Shown here piece after piece: positions 1 to 4,565 of a DNA stretch of 5,389 nt. Source of the stretch: Eubacteriales bacterium. GTDB lineage: Bacteria > Bacillota > Clostridia > Christensenellales > CAG-138. Numbering within the stretch: position 1 is the first letter of the stretch; each line of letters begins with the position of its first letter. The stretch lies in NCBI GenBank assembly GCA_028703645.1, contig JAQVML010000126.1, positions 1 through 5,389 of the forward strand, read 5' to 3'. Below the pieces are notes generated by a model, which was not told the DNA's origin, ran no database searches, and saw only the letters and a list, made by a program, of their open reading frames with translations. The position numbers were made by a program, and so were the translations under genes.

Positions 1-311
1 AAGAGCTTAATCTCGATGCGTTTGCCGATGTTGCGGGCAAAATCCGCGTCTTTTTTCAGTGGGTGGTCGAGCCCCAGCGAGGAAACGGAGAGCATGTACG
101 CCTGTTCGATCGGGTCTGCTTCGTCCAGCATCGGATCGATCGCGCGGCTGACCCGCTCGCAGTCGTCAATATTCACGCCGCCTTCTTTGTCGATATACAG
201 CGTCAATACCCAATCGCCGTATTCCTTGATGAATTCCACGTCGCATAACTCAAACCCAAGCGCCTCAATCGGCTGCTTGAGTAGTTGTTCCACCTTTTGT
301 GCTGTGTTCAA
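1..311 (-). CDS. rimP: Ribosome maturation factor RimP, N-terminal part (runs off left edge)
   Basis: RimP helps mature the 30S ribosomal subunit in the cytoplasm. About 103 residues are visible; the family is usually about 150-160 residues, so the C-terminal SH3-like domain is off the window. The N-terminal domain is recognisable from the start region (QKVEQLLKQPIEALGFEL), the strand around WVLTLYIDKEGGVNIDDC (residues 34-51), the VSRAIDPMLDE segment (54-64) and the hallmark SVSSLGLDHPLKK (75-87). The start is TTG at 311-309: a GGAGGAA ribosome binding site lies 5 bases upstream, and the family's N-terminal pattern begins just after it. Two hallmark positions differ from the usual SSPGLDRPL: Pro is Leu79 and Arg is His83. 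In Clostridia rimP normally heads an operon with nusA; those genes would lie beyond base 1. It has its own promoter candidates upstream and is separated from pgsA by a terminator. Confidence 0.93.
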   Translation of the reverse strand, partial: MNTAQKVEQLLKQPIEALGFELCDVEFIKEYGDWVLTLYIDKEGGVNIDDCERVSRAIDPMLDEADPIEQAYMLSVSSLGLDHPLKKDADFARNIGKRIEIKL

Positions 312-316
312 ATATC

Positions 317-323
317 TTCCTCC
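317..323 (-). promoter_or_regulatory. Ribosome binding site of rimP
   Basis: On the minus strand the sequence GGAGGAA ends 5 bases before TTG. It is a near-perfect Shine-Dalgarno match and fixes the TTG start of rimP. Confidence 0.85.
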
Positions 324-401
324 AAATGCGCTGACAACTCGATTTGTTTTGGCGCAAGAGGTGGTTCTCTCCTGCGTAAAATCGATGTGTTTCGGCTACG
401 G

Positions 402-430
402 ATGCTAAAAAAAGCACCCAGTTCTATCAA
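402..430 (-). promoter_or_regulatory. Possible second promoter for rimP
   Basis: On the minus strand TTGATA (430-425) is followed after 17 bases by TAGCAT (407-402). The -35 matches five of six consensus positions and the -10 four of six. It lies downstream of the hairpin at 495-515, so it would let rimP be transcribed when the upstream message is terminated, with a leader of about 85 bases. The spacer contains a T-run. This is a motif match only; chance occurrence in AT-rich DNA is quite possible. Confidence 0.35.
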
Positions 431-485
431 ACAACAAACCAAAACAAGTGATTTTCTCTCATCAAAAAGATGAAAAAGCACCCTT

Positions 486-515
486 CAAAACGAAAGAGTG
501 GGTTTTGCCCACTCT
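486..515 (-). terminator. Intrinsic terminator between pgsA and rimP, possible rimP attenuator
   Basis: An 8-bp perfect stem, AGAGTGGG/CCCACTCT (508-515 with 495-502), closes a 5-base loop. On the minus strand it is followed directly by TTCGTTTTG, a T-rich tail. It lies about 90 bases past the pgsA stop and would end the message coming from the oad-pgsA genes. It also lies about 25-45 bases downstream of the expected start of the promoter at 546-574, so that promoter's RNA must pass it to reach rimP. It can therefore act as operon terminator and as leader attenuator at once. The hairpin is seen directly; the attenuator role is inferred. Confidence 0.75.
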
Positions 516-538
516 CCGCTAAAAGTTCAATCATCCAA

Positions 539-571
539 CAAAAGCATTATAGCAGTATCGCTATGCTTTTG
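539..571. repeat. 9-bp perfect dyad over the rimP promoter
   Basis: CAAAAGCAT at 539-547 and ATGCTTTTG at 563-571 form a perfect 9-bp inverted repeat with a 15-base centre. A further AGC/GCT pair (551-553 and 560-562) lies inside it. The dyad overlaps both the -35 and the -10 of the promoter at 546-574, a placement typical of a repressor operator. No regulator is known for it; it may also be coincidental. Confidence 0.5.
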
Positions 572-574
572 CAA
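546..574 (-). promoter_or_regulatory. Strong extended -10 promoter reading toward rimP
   Basis: On the minus strand TTGCAA (574-569) and a perfect TATAAT (551-546) are 17 bases apart, and a TGC directly before the -10 makes an extended -10 element. The expected start is near base 539, giving a leader of about 228 bases before the rimP TTG. It begins 32 bases after the pgsA stop codon. This is the best promoter match in the window. Confidence 0.7.
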
Positions 575-605
575 GCGTTTTCCAGAAGTTGCGTCGGATA
601 CGCGC

Positions 606-1181
606 TCAGTGTTCGCTGAGTTGTTTCTCGTTGGTCTGGGAATCCGTTTTCTTTTGAAACGCGCGCGGAAGCTGTGTTGCTGCATAAAATACCAGCGCAA
701 AATAGGACATCGCGGTCGCCAATCCCAGAATGTAGAGATTGTACGGCTCCACGTTCAGCGACAGGAACGATAGCAGCGAGAGCATGACGCCGACCGCAAA
801 GAGTCCGGTTGCGATTTTGCCCGGCCAGTCCGCCATGGCGACCACCCGATGCTTGACCATGAACAGACCGCCGATGATCATCAGCAGTTCCTTGAGCGCC
901 ATGAGCAGGAACAGCACGAGATAGATCGTCTTGAGTTTTCCCAGATAGATGCAGACTAGAGCTGCGAGCGTCATCAGCTTATCCGCAAGCGGATCTAGCA
1001 GCTTGCCAAGGTTGGAAACCCAACCGTTTGCGCGCGCAATCTGGCCATCCAGCACATCGGTAAAAAACGCAAATACGAATACGCACAGGGCAGGCAGATA
1101 ACTGCCTGCCCGAAAGAGCATCACAAAAACGCCAACGAGAATGAGCCGTAATCCGGATAGAATGTTCGGCAGATGTCTCAT
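606..1181 (-). CDS. pgsA: CDP-diacylglycerol--glycerol-3-phosphate 3-phosphatidyltransferase
   Basis: PgsA joins CDP-diacylglycerol and sn-glycerol 3-phosphate to make phosphatidylglycerophosphate, the committed step to phosphatidylglycerol and cardiolipin, in the cytoplasmic membrane. The 191-residue length is normal. The complete CDP-alcohol phosphotransferase signature DxxDGxxARx8GxxxDxxxD is present: Asp42, Asp45, Gly46, Ala49, Arg50, Gly59, Asp63 and Asp67. Several hydrophobic segments (about 11-40, 72-108, 123-144, 148-168) fit the six-helix fold. The charged C-terminal tail is cytoplasmic-like. The ATG at 1181 is the first possible start, because the stop of the upstream gene lies in the same frame one codon before. 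The nearest good SD (GGAGGA at 1203-1198) is 16 bases away, longer than usual, so translation is probably coupled to the upstream carboxyltransferase gene. The terminator at 486-515 follows. The narrower PgsA assignment rests on length and the N-terminal pattern RHLPNILSGLRL; other CDP-alcohol transferases share the signature. Confidence 0.93.
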   Translation of the reverse strand: MRHLPNILSGLRLILVGVFVMLFRAGSYLPALCVFVFAFFTDVLDGQIARANGWVSNLGKLLDPLADKLMTLAALVCIYLGKLKTIYLVLFLLMALKELLMIIGGLFMVKHRVVAMADWPGKIATGLFAVGVMLSLLSFLSLNVEPYNLYILGLATAMSYFALVFYAATQLPRAFQKKTDSQTNEKQLSEH

Positions 1182-1184
1182 ACG

Positions 1185-2597
1185 TTATGCGCCAATGTCC
1201 TCCACGTACAGCGTGCGGACGCCATCGTCCTGCTGCGGTTCCTGCGCTTTGCGCTCCGCGGCTTCGCGCGCTTCAAAGAACTTGAGCGCAACCTGCGGGA
1301 AGAGCGCGTAGCTGAGTACGTCTTCATCCTGGCGGGAGTGATCCTTGATCTCTTCGCGATAGGATTCCAACTCGGGCTTGAGCAGATCCGCAGGCCGGCA
1401 GGTGATTACTTCGTCGTCACCGATGGCCATCTTGCGCACTTCCTCGTTGACAGGACCCGGAAGTTGGCCATATTCGCCGCGCAGCAACGCGCGGGATTCC
1501 TTGGTGAAGATCTTGTAACGCTCGCCGGAGATGATGTTCATCACGGCCTGCGTGCCGACGATCTGGCTCGTAGGCGTTACGAGCGGCGGATAGCCAAAGT
1601 CTTTGCGAACGCGCGGCACCTCTTCGAGTACGTCGTAATACTTGTCGGACTTGCCCGCTTCTTTGAGCTGGGAGATCAGGTTAGAGAGCATGCCGCCCGG
1701 CACCTGATACAGCAGCGTGTTGGTGTCCACGCGCAGCGCTTTGATGGAGATCGTTCCATCTTTGATCATGCGATCCGCAACGGGACGCATGAGCTTCGCG
1801 GCTTCGGAGAGCTTCACCAGATCGAGGCCGGTGTCGCGTTCGGTTCCCTTGAGGGTGGCGACCAGCGGCTCGGTTGCGGGCTGCGCCGTGCCATTGCCAA
1901 AGGGCGAAAGCGCGGTGTCCACGATGTCTACGCCGGCCTGCGCCGCCATGAGATAGACCATGTCGCCGGTGCCGGTGGTGTTGTGCGTATGCAGATGAAT
2001 CGGAACGTCAACTTCCTTCTTCAGGCGCGAAATGAGCGAATACGCATCATACGGCAGCAGAAGGTTTGCCATGTCCTTGATGCAGATCGTGTCCGCACCC
2101 ATCTGAACGAGTTCTTTGGCGAGCTTGACAAAGTAGTCCTCGTTATGAACCGGGGATACCGTGTAGCTGATCGCGGGTTCGCAGATTCCGCCGTACTTCT
2201 TGGTGAAGCGGATCGCGCTCTCGAGGTTACGGGTGTCGTTCAACGCATCGAAGATACGAATGACGTCAATGCCGTTTTCAATCGCCTTTTTGCAGAATTG
2301 CTCCACCACGTCGTCGGCATAATGCTTGTAACCTAAGATGTTCTGCCCGCGGAACAGCATTTGCAGCTTGGTGTTGGGCAGGGCCTTGCGAAGGGTTCTA
2401 AGCCGCTGCCAGGGATCTTCGTTGAGAAAGCGGAGGCAAGCGTCAAACGTTGCGCCACCCCAGACTTCCAGCGACCAGTATCCGATGGAATCGAGCACTT
2501 CGCAGGCGGGAAGCATATCTTCGGTGCGCATGCGCGTTGCAGCCAGAGACTGGTGCGCATCGCGGAAGATCGTATCGGTAATCAATAATTTGCTCAT
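1185..2597 (-). CDS. oadA: Oxaloacetate decarboxylase alpha subunit / pyruvate carboxylase subunit B (carboxyltransferase)
   Basis: This 470-residue protein transfers a carboxyl group between oxaloacetate and biotin on a carrier protein. Residues about 1-270 form the HMGL-like TIM barrel: it opens with the DTIFRDAHQS motif (8-17, metal ligand Asp13), has RGQNILGY (83-90), the IKDM motif with the probable carbamylated Lys174, and HLHTHNTTG with metal ligands His203 and His205. The conserved carboxylase (PYC_OADA) domain follows, including YQVPGGMLSNL (297-307) and RVRKDFGYPPLVTPTSQIVG (329-348). Unlike Klebsiella OadA there is no C-terminal biotin domain; the carrier is a separate upstream gene, as in many Clostridia. 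The ATG has AAGGAGA 7 bases upstream. The neighbouring OadG and carrier genes favour a decarboxylase over a pyruvate carboxylase, and no biotin carboxylase (PycA) is nearby. The HMGL-type fold argues against methylmalonyl-CoA or glutaconyl-CoA decarboxylase alpha subunits, which are of a different acyl-CoA carboxyltransferase type. The physiological direction cannot be decided from the sequence. Confidence 0.92.
   Translation of the reverse strand: MSKLLITDTIFRDAHQSLAATRMRTEDMLPACEVLDSIGYWSLEVWGGATFDACLRFLNEDPWQRLRTLRKALPNTKLQMLFRGQNILGYKHYADDVVEQFCKKAIENGIDVIRIFDALNDTRNLESAIRFTKKYGGICEPAISYTVSPVHNEDYFVKLAKELVQMGADTICIKDMANLLLPYDAYSLISRLKKEVDVPIHLHTHNTTGTGDMVYLMAAQAGVDIVDTALSPFGNGTAQPATEPLVATLKGTERDTGLDLVKLSEAAKLMRPVADRMIKDGTISIKALRVDTNTLLYQVPGGMLSNLISQLKEAGKSDKYYDVLEEVPRVRKDFGYPPLVTPTSQIVGTQAVMNIISGERYKIFTKESRALLRGEYGQLPGPVNEEVRKMAIGDDEVITCRPADLLKPELESYREEIKDHSRQDEDVLSYALFPQVALKFFEAREAAERKAQEPQQDDGVRTLYVEDIGA
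1198..1203 (-). promoter_or_regulatory. Distant Shine-Dalgarno of pgsA inside the end of oadA
   Basis: GGAGGA on the minus strand lies in the last codons of oadA, 16 bases before the pgsA ATG. The spacing is longer than the usual 5-9 bases, and no closer site exists, which suggests initiation by terminating ribosomes. Confidence 0.4.
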
Positions 2598-2604
2598 TTG
2601 GTTT

Positions 2605-2611
2605 TCTCCTT
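2605..2611 (-). promoter_or_regulatory. Ribosome binding site of oadA
   Basis: AAGGAGA on the minus strand sits 7 bases before the ATG at 2597 and supports that start. Confidence 0.8.
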
Positions 2612-2674
2612 TTGTGCGGCGCAGGACGGGTCTTCAATGCCCGCGCGCGTCACCACAGTGTCATGAAAGGGGAG

Positions 2675-2711
2675 CGCACGAAACGCCGGTTTTAGCCAGC
2701 GATTCTGTGCG
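2675..2711 (-). other. Long hairpin in the biotin carrier - oadA spacer
   Basis: In the 125-base spacer an imperfect but long inverted repeat is seen. Outer arms CGCAC (2675-2679) and GTGCG (2707-2711) pair fully. The inner arms CGCCGG (2684-2689) and CCAGCG (2696-2701) pair with one G-U in RNA, around a 6-base loop, and further A-T/G-C pairs join the two blocks with one mismatch and one bulge. It starts 12 bases past the carrier stop codon. The following minus-strand bases (CTCCCCTTTC) are not a T-run, so it is not a standard terminator. It may protect or process the message and set the ratio of carrier to alpha subunit. Confidence 0.5.
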
Positions 2712-2722
2712 GGAGAATTCGC

Positions 2723-3091
2723 TTACTGGATCGAGCAGAGCAGATCGCCCGCGGAAACGGATGCGCCCTTCGCAACGGCAACGCCGCGAACGGTTCCGGC
2801 AACGGGAGCAACGATGTCGCTTTCCATCTTCATGGCTTCCAGCACGAAGACCGTCTGACCGGCCTTGACCGTGTCGCCTTCCTTCACGTTGACGCCAAGA
2901 ATGGTTCCGGGCATCGGCGCGGTCACTTTGGCGGCGCCTGCCACGGCTGCAACGGGTGCTGCTGCGGGGGCTGCCGCGGGTGCGGCTACGGGTGCTGCAG
3001 CGGGCTTGACGGCCGGGGCTGCTTTTCCGTCGATCTCTTCAACGGCTACTTCATACTGCGTTCCGTTCACATTAACAAGAAAATTGCGCAT
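2723..3091 (-). CDS. Biotin carrier protein of the oxaloacetate decarboxylase (biotin/lipoyl attachment domain)
   Basis: This 122-residue protein carries the biotin that shuttles the carboxyl group between the carboxyltransferase and a partner. Residues 1-23 (RNFLVNVNGTQYEVAVEEID) match the usual start of clostridial decarboxylase carriers. Residues about 24-54 are an Ala/Pro/Val hinge. Residues about 55-122 are the biotinyl domain, with the EAMKM motif at 85-89, so Lys88 is the expected biotinylation site. The conserved PMPGTI (59-64) and VKEGDTVKAGQ (69-79) segments of the barrel are also present. GGAGGT sits directly upstream of the ATG at 3091. It lies between OadG and oadA, the order expected for the gamma, carrier and alpha parts of one complex. 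Family relatives are GcdC/MmdC-type carriers; partner choice is inferred from gene order. The biotin ligase needed to load it is not in this window. Confidence 0.92.
   Translation of the reverse strand: MRNFLVNVNGTQYEVAVEEIDGKAAPAVKPAAAPVAAPAAAPAAAPVAAVAGAAKVTAPMPGTILGVNVKEGDTVKAGQTVFVLEAMKMESDIVAPVAGTVRGVAVAKGASVSAGDLLCSIQ
2930..3022 (-). repeat. Ala/Pro-coding low-complexity stretch in the biotin carrier
   Basis: The codons for the hinge (residues about 24-54) are GC-rich and near-repetitive, with recurring GCAGCACCCGT-like units on the minus strand. Such a stretch can change length by slippage, which would alter the reach of the biotin arm without changing the frame if whole codons are gained or lost. 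Confidence 0.6.
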
Positions 3092-3095
3092 AATT

Positions 3096-3101
3096 ACCTC
3101 C
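3096..3101 (-). promoter_or_regulatory. Ribosome binding site of the biotin carrier gene
   Basis: GGAGGT on the minus strand is followed by AATT and then the ATG at 3091, a strong site supporting this start. Confidence 0.85.
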
Positions 3102-3109
3102 GATTATTT

Positions 3110-3138
3110 ACTATATGTGAAATGTATTGTTCCGACAA
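3110..3138 (-). promoter_or_regulatory. Possible internal promoter before the biotin carrier gene
   Basis: In the 61-base spacer after oadG, minus-strand TTGTCG (3138-3133) is followed after 17 bases by TATAGT (3115-3110); four and five of six consensus positions match. The start would fall near 3103, giving a very short leader that begins just before the ribosome binding site. It could give extra carrier and alpha subunit relative to OadG. The spacer is AT-rich, so chance is possible. Confidence 0.3.
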
Positions 3139-3152
3139 AAAGGATAGTTGCC

Positions 3153-3404
3153 TTAGCCAACCTGCTTGATCGAGACGATGCGAAGGCCGGAAACATCCTT
3201 GCCCATCACTTCGGCGATGCAGCTGGCGACCACGGCGGCAAGCTCCGCGCGGTTTGCGATCGTGCTTGCGGGTGCCGCGGCTGCAACAGGCGCTGTTTCA
3301 TCGCCATAAAGGCGATCCTGCCGCTTACGCACTGCTTTGAGAATCATAATCAGGGCGATCAGTCCCGCGAACACACCGAGGACGATCCATATTGTGTTGC
3401 TCAT
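3153..3404 (-). CDS. oadG: OadG-type small membrane subunit of a decarboxylase complex
   Basis: This 83-residue protein has the layout of the OadG/gamma subunit family. One hydrophobic helix spans residues about 4-23 (IWIVLGVFAGLIALIMIL), followed by the basic stretch KAVRKRQDR that places the rest in the cytoplasm. A short Ala/Pro linker (38-46) leads to the conserved C-terminal module RAELAAVVASCIAEVMG and GLRIVSIKQVG (52-83). In characterised complexes the gamma subunit holds the alpha subunit to the membrane beta subunit and aids assembly. GGAGGTA lies 6 bases upstream of the ATG at 3404. It is the first of three genes (gamma, carrier, alpha). The C-terminal pattern is the main evidence for the family, since small one-helix proteins diverge fast. 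No OadB gene is present next to it, which is unusual. Confidence 0.85.
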   Translation of the reverse strand: MSNTIWIVLGVFAGLIALIMILKAVRKRQDRLYGDETAPVAAAAPASTIANRAELAAVVASCIAEVMGKDVSGLRIVSIKQVG

Positions 3405-3410
3405 TCTAAG

Positions 3411-3417
3411 TACCTCC
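3411..3417 (-). promoter_or_regulatory. Ribosome binding site of oadG
   Basis: GGAGGTA on the minus strand lies 6 bases before the ATG at 3404; a strong Shine-Dalgarno match that supports the start. Confidence 0.85.
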
Positions 3418-3433
3418 GCTGTATTGCTTTTAT

Positions 3434-3465
3434 CAAGGGAGGCATAAGCCTCATCCTGTCCCTTG
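3434..3465 (-). other. Nested inverted repeat just upstream of oadG
   Basis: CAAGGGA (3434-3440) and TCCCTTG (3459-3465) form a perfect 7-bp inverted repeat. Inside it GGC/GCC (3441-3443, 3448-3450) pair around ATAA, and GAGGC/GCCTC (3439-3443, 3448-3452) offer an alternative 5-bp stem. The structure ends about 17 bases before the oadG ribosome binding site, so it may affect translation or RNA stability. No T-run follows on the minus strand, so a simple terminator is unlikely. Confidence 0.45.
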
Positions 3466-3510
3466 TCCTATTCGTTCGACAGTGCGTCTTGCTTTCCTGC
3501 CAAATCTTCT

Positions 3511-3538
3511 CCGGTGCCTCGTGCATCAACCGCACCGG
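3511..3538 (-). other. 7-bp inverted repeat after the pseudouridine synthase gene
   Basis: CCGGTGC (3511-3517) and GCACCGG (3532-3538) are perfect inverted arms with a 14-base loop, about 30 bases past the stop of the upstream gene. No T-run follows on the minus strand, so it is a poor terminator. It is a candidate processing or stability element in the 162-base spacer, in which I see no convincing promoter. Confidence 0.4.
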
Positions 3539-3566
3539 TCGTTGTTTCTAATAAAGTGCGCCGCGA

Positions 3567-4289
3567 TCAGAGTCCGAGCGCGTGTCGCAGTGAGCGCATC
3601 TCGTCCGGCGTTAGACGCCGAATCTCGCCCGGTTGGAGCTCGCCTAAGCTCAGCGGCCCGAAGCGTTCTCTCTTGAGGCGCAGGGTTCTGTGGCCAATCG
3701 CCTCCAGCATGCGCCGAATCTGGCGATTTTTACCTTCGTGAATCGTGATGAGAAACGAGGTGTCCCCCGTCTTCGTCGGGCGAACGTGCGTAACCCGCGC
3801 GGGCGCCGTCATGCCGTCATCCAGCGTAACGCCGTTGACGAGAGACGCGATTTCGGAAGGTTGCAGTTTCCCGTCGCATATGGCGTAATACGTCTTCTCC
3901 ACCGAAAACTTCGGGTGGGTCATGCGGTGGGCAAGCTCTCCGTCGTTGGTCATCAGCAGGAGCCCTTCGGAGTTGATATCCAGCCTGCCTACATTATACA
4001 GGCGGACGGGAATGTCTTTGACGTATTCCTGAACCGTCTTTCTGCCCTGCGGATCATCGCTTGTGCTCACAACGCCTTTTGGCTTGTAGAGCATGAGCGT
4101 GATGAGCTCCTCTTCCTGCTTAACCGGTTTCCCGTCAAAGAGAACGGTGTCCTGATCCGGATCAACGCTCATGCCGAGCGTTGCCGTTTCGCCGTTTACC
4201 GCTACGCGGCCCGCTGTAATCAGCTCTTCGCTCGCGCGGCGCGAGGCGATTCCGGCTTCGGCCAAATACTTTTGCAATCGCAACATCAT
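3567..4289 (-). CDS. rluB: rRNA pseudouridine synthase, RsuA/RluB family
   Basis: The enzyme isomerises a specific uridine of rRNA to pseudouridine in the cytoplasm. From the chosen start it has 240 residues, normal for the family. Residues about 3-50 form an S4 RNA-binding domain (LRLQKYLAEAGIASRR, then GRVAVNG). The catalytic motif VGRLDINSEGLLLMTNDGEL contains the nucleophile Asp104. Later come KTYYA (132-136) and the conserved EGKNRQIRRML, GHRTLRLKRERFG and LQPGEIRRLT segments. An in-frame ATG nine codons upstream (4316) is less likely: it has no ribosome binding site, while ATG at 4289 has GAGGG 8 bases before it and gives the usual N-terminus directly before the S4 domain. A second ATG follows at once. 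Firmicutes normally carry the 23S-modifying RluB type, hence the symbol, but the rRNA target (RluB, RluE, RluF or RsuA) cannot be told from motifs alone. It may be cotranscribed with oadG, as no terminator or promoter is clear between them. Confidence 0.9.
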   Translation of the reverse strand: MMLRLQKYLAEAGIASRRASEELITAGRVAVNGETATLGMSVDPDQDTVLFDGKPVKQEEELITLMLYKPKGVVSTSDDPQGRKTVQEYVKDIPVRLYNVGRLDINSEGLLLMTNDGELAHRMTHPKFSVEKTYYAICDGKLQPSEIASLVNGVTLDDGMTAPARVTHVRPTKTGDTSFLITIHEGKNRQIRRMLEAIGHRTLRLKRERFGPLSLGELQPGEIRRLTPDEMRSLRHALGL

Positions 4290-4297
4290 CTTCGCAT

Positions 4298-4302
4298 CCC
4301 TC
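4298..4302 (-). promoter_or_regulatory. Ribosome binding site deciding the rluB start
   Basis: GAGGG on the minus strand lies 8 bases before ATG at 4289, whereas the in-frame ATG at 4316 is preceded by no purine-rich SD. This favours the shorter 240-residue product. Confidence 0.65.
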
Positions 4303-4441
4303 GTGTTCTGTAGCATTCTTTGGTGTTCCGCATGTTCGGAGTGCGAAATGAGTTTACATCTGAAAACGTCGCTGTTCGCTGAGATTCGGTCGATTTCGAT
4401 CGGTCAATACTGATAAAACATTGCCATATGCCACCAAATAT

Positions 4442-4471
4442 AGTATAGTCCAAACTTTCCATAACCTTCAA
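4442..4471 (-). promoter_or_regulatory. Possible proximal promoter of rluB
   Basis: Minus-strand TTGAAG (4471-4466) is followed after 18 bases by TATACT (4447-4442); four and five of six positions match. The expected start near 4435 would give a leader of about 145 bases before the ATG at 4289. It may work together with the upstream promoter at 4537-4565. Confidence 0.4.
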
Positions 4472-4536
4472 CTCTTTTTTTACCGGAATCTCATATTTTT
4501 CAAAATTTCTTTACGAATCCCCTCTCTTTTTCAAGA

Positions 4537-4565
4537 ATTATACCAAAACAAAAGCCGCCGGGCAA
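4537..4565 (-). promoter_or_regulatory. Probable main promoter of the rluB-oad-pgsA unit
   Basis: Minus-strand TTGCCC (4565-4560) and a perfect TATAAT (4542-4537) are 17 bases apart. The -35 overlaps the end of the T-run of the hairpin at 4571-4584, so termination of the upstream gene and start of this unit are packed together. The leader to rluB would be about 240 bases. No clear promoter is seen again until the short spacer before the biotin carrier, so this may serve the whole unit down to pgsA. Confidence 0.55.

Noticed and set aside
1173..2336. Long open frame of 387 codons on the plus strand
   Set aside because: It is antisense to oadA, whose family motifs are complete. Its protein is rich in Arg, His and Val with no recognisable domain, as expected for a shadow of a GC-rich gene.
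2675..2711. Long hairpin as a rho-independent terminator inside the oad genes
   Set aside because: The bases that follow on the minus strand are CTCCCCTTTC, not a T-run, and ending transcription between carrier and alpha subunit would make little sense. Kept only as a structured spacer element.
2338..2868. Plus-strand open frame of 176 codons
   Set aside because: It covers the opposite strand of oadA, the spacer and the carrier gene; its composition is Arg/Ser-rich with no domain.
2930..3022. GC-rich near-repeats as a separate repeat element
   Set aside because: They are explained by the Ala/Pro hinge of the biotin carrier, which is normal for the family.
3690..4313. Plus-strand open frame of 207 codons
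   Set aside because: It lies entirely antisense to the rRNA pseudouridine synthase gene and shows no family motif.
4290..4316. Upstream ATG (4316) as start of the pseudouridine synthase
   Set aside because: No Shine-Dalgarno precedes it, the nine extra residues are not family-like, and ATG at 4289 has GAGGG at good spacing.
4286..4471. Small minus-strand open frame (61 codons from TTG) whose TGA overlaps the rluB ATG
   Set aside because: The ATGA overlap is attractive for translational coupling, but there is no ribosome binding site at a proper distance, its first codons contain promoter sequences, and the peptide matches nothing I know. It could be revived by ribosome profiling or conservation.
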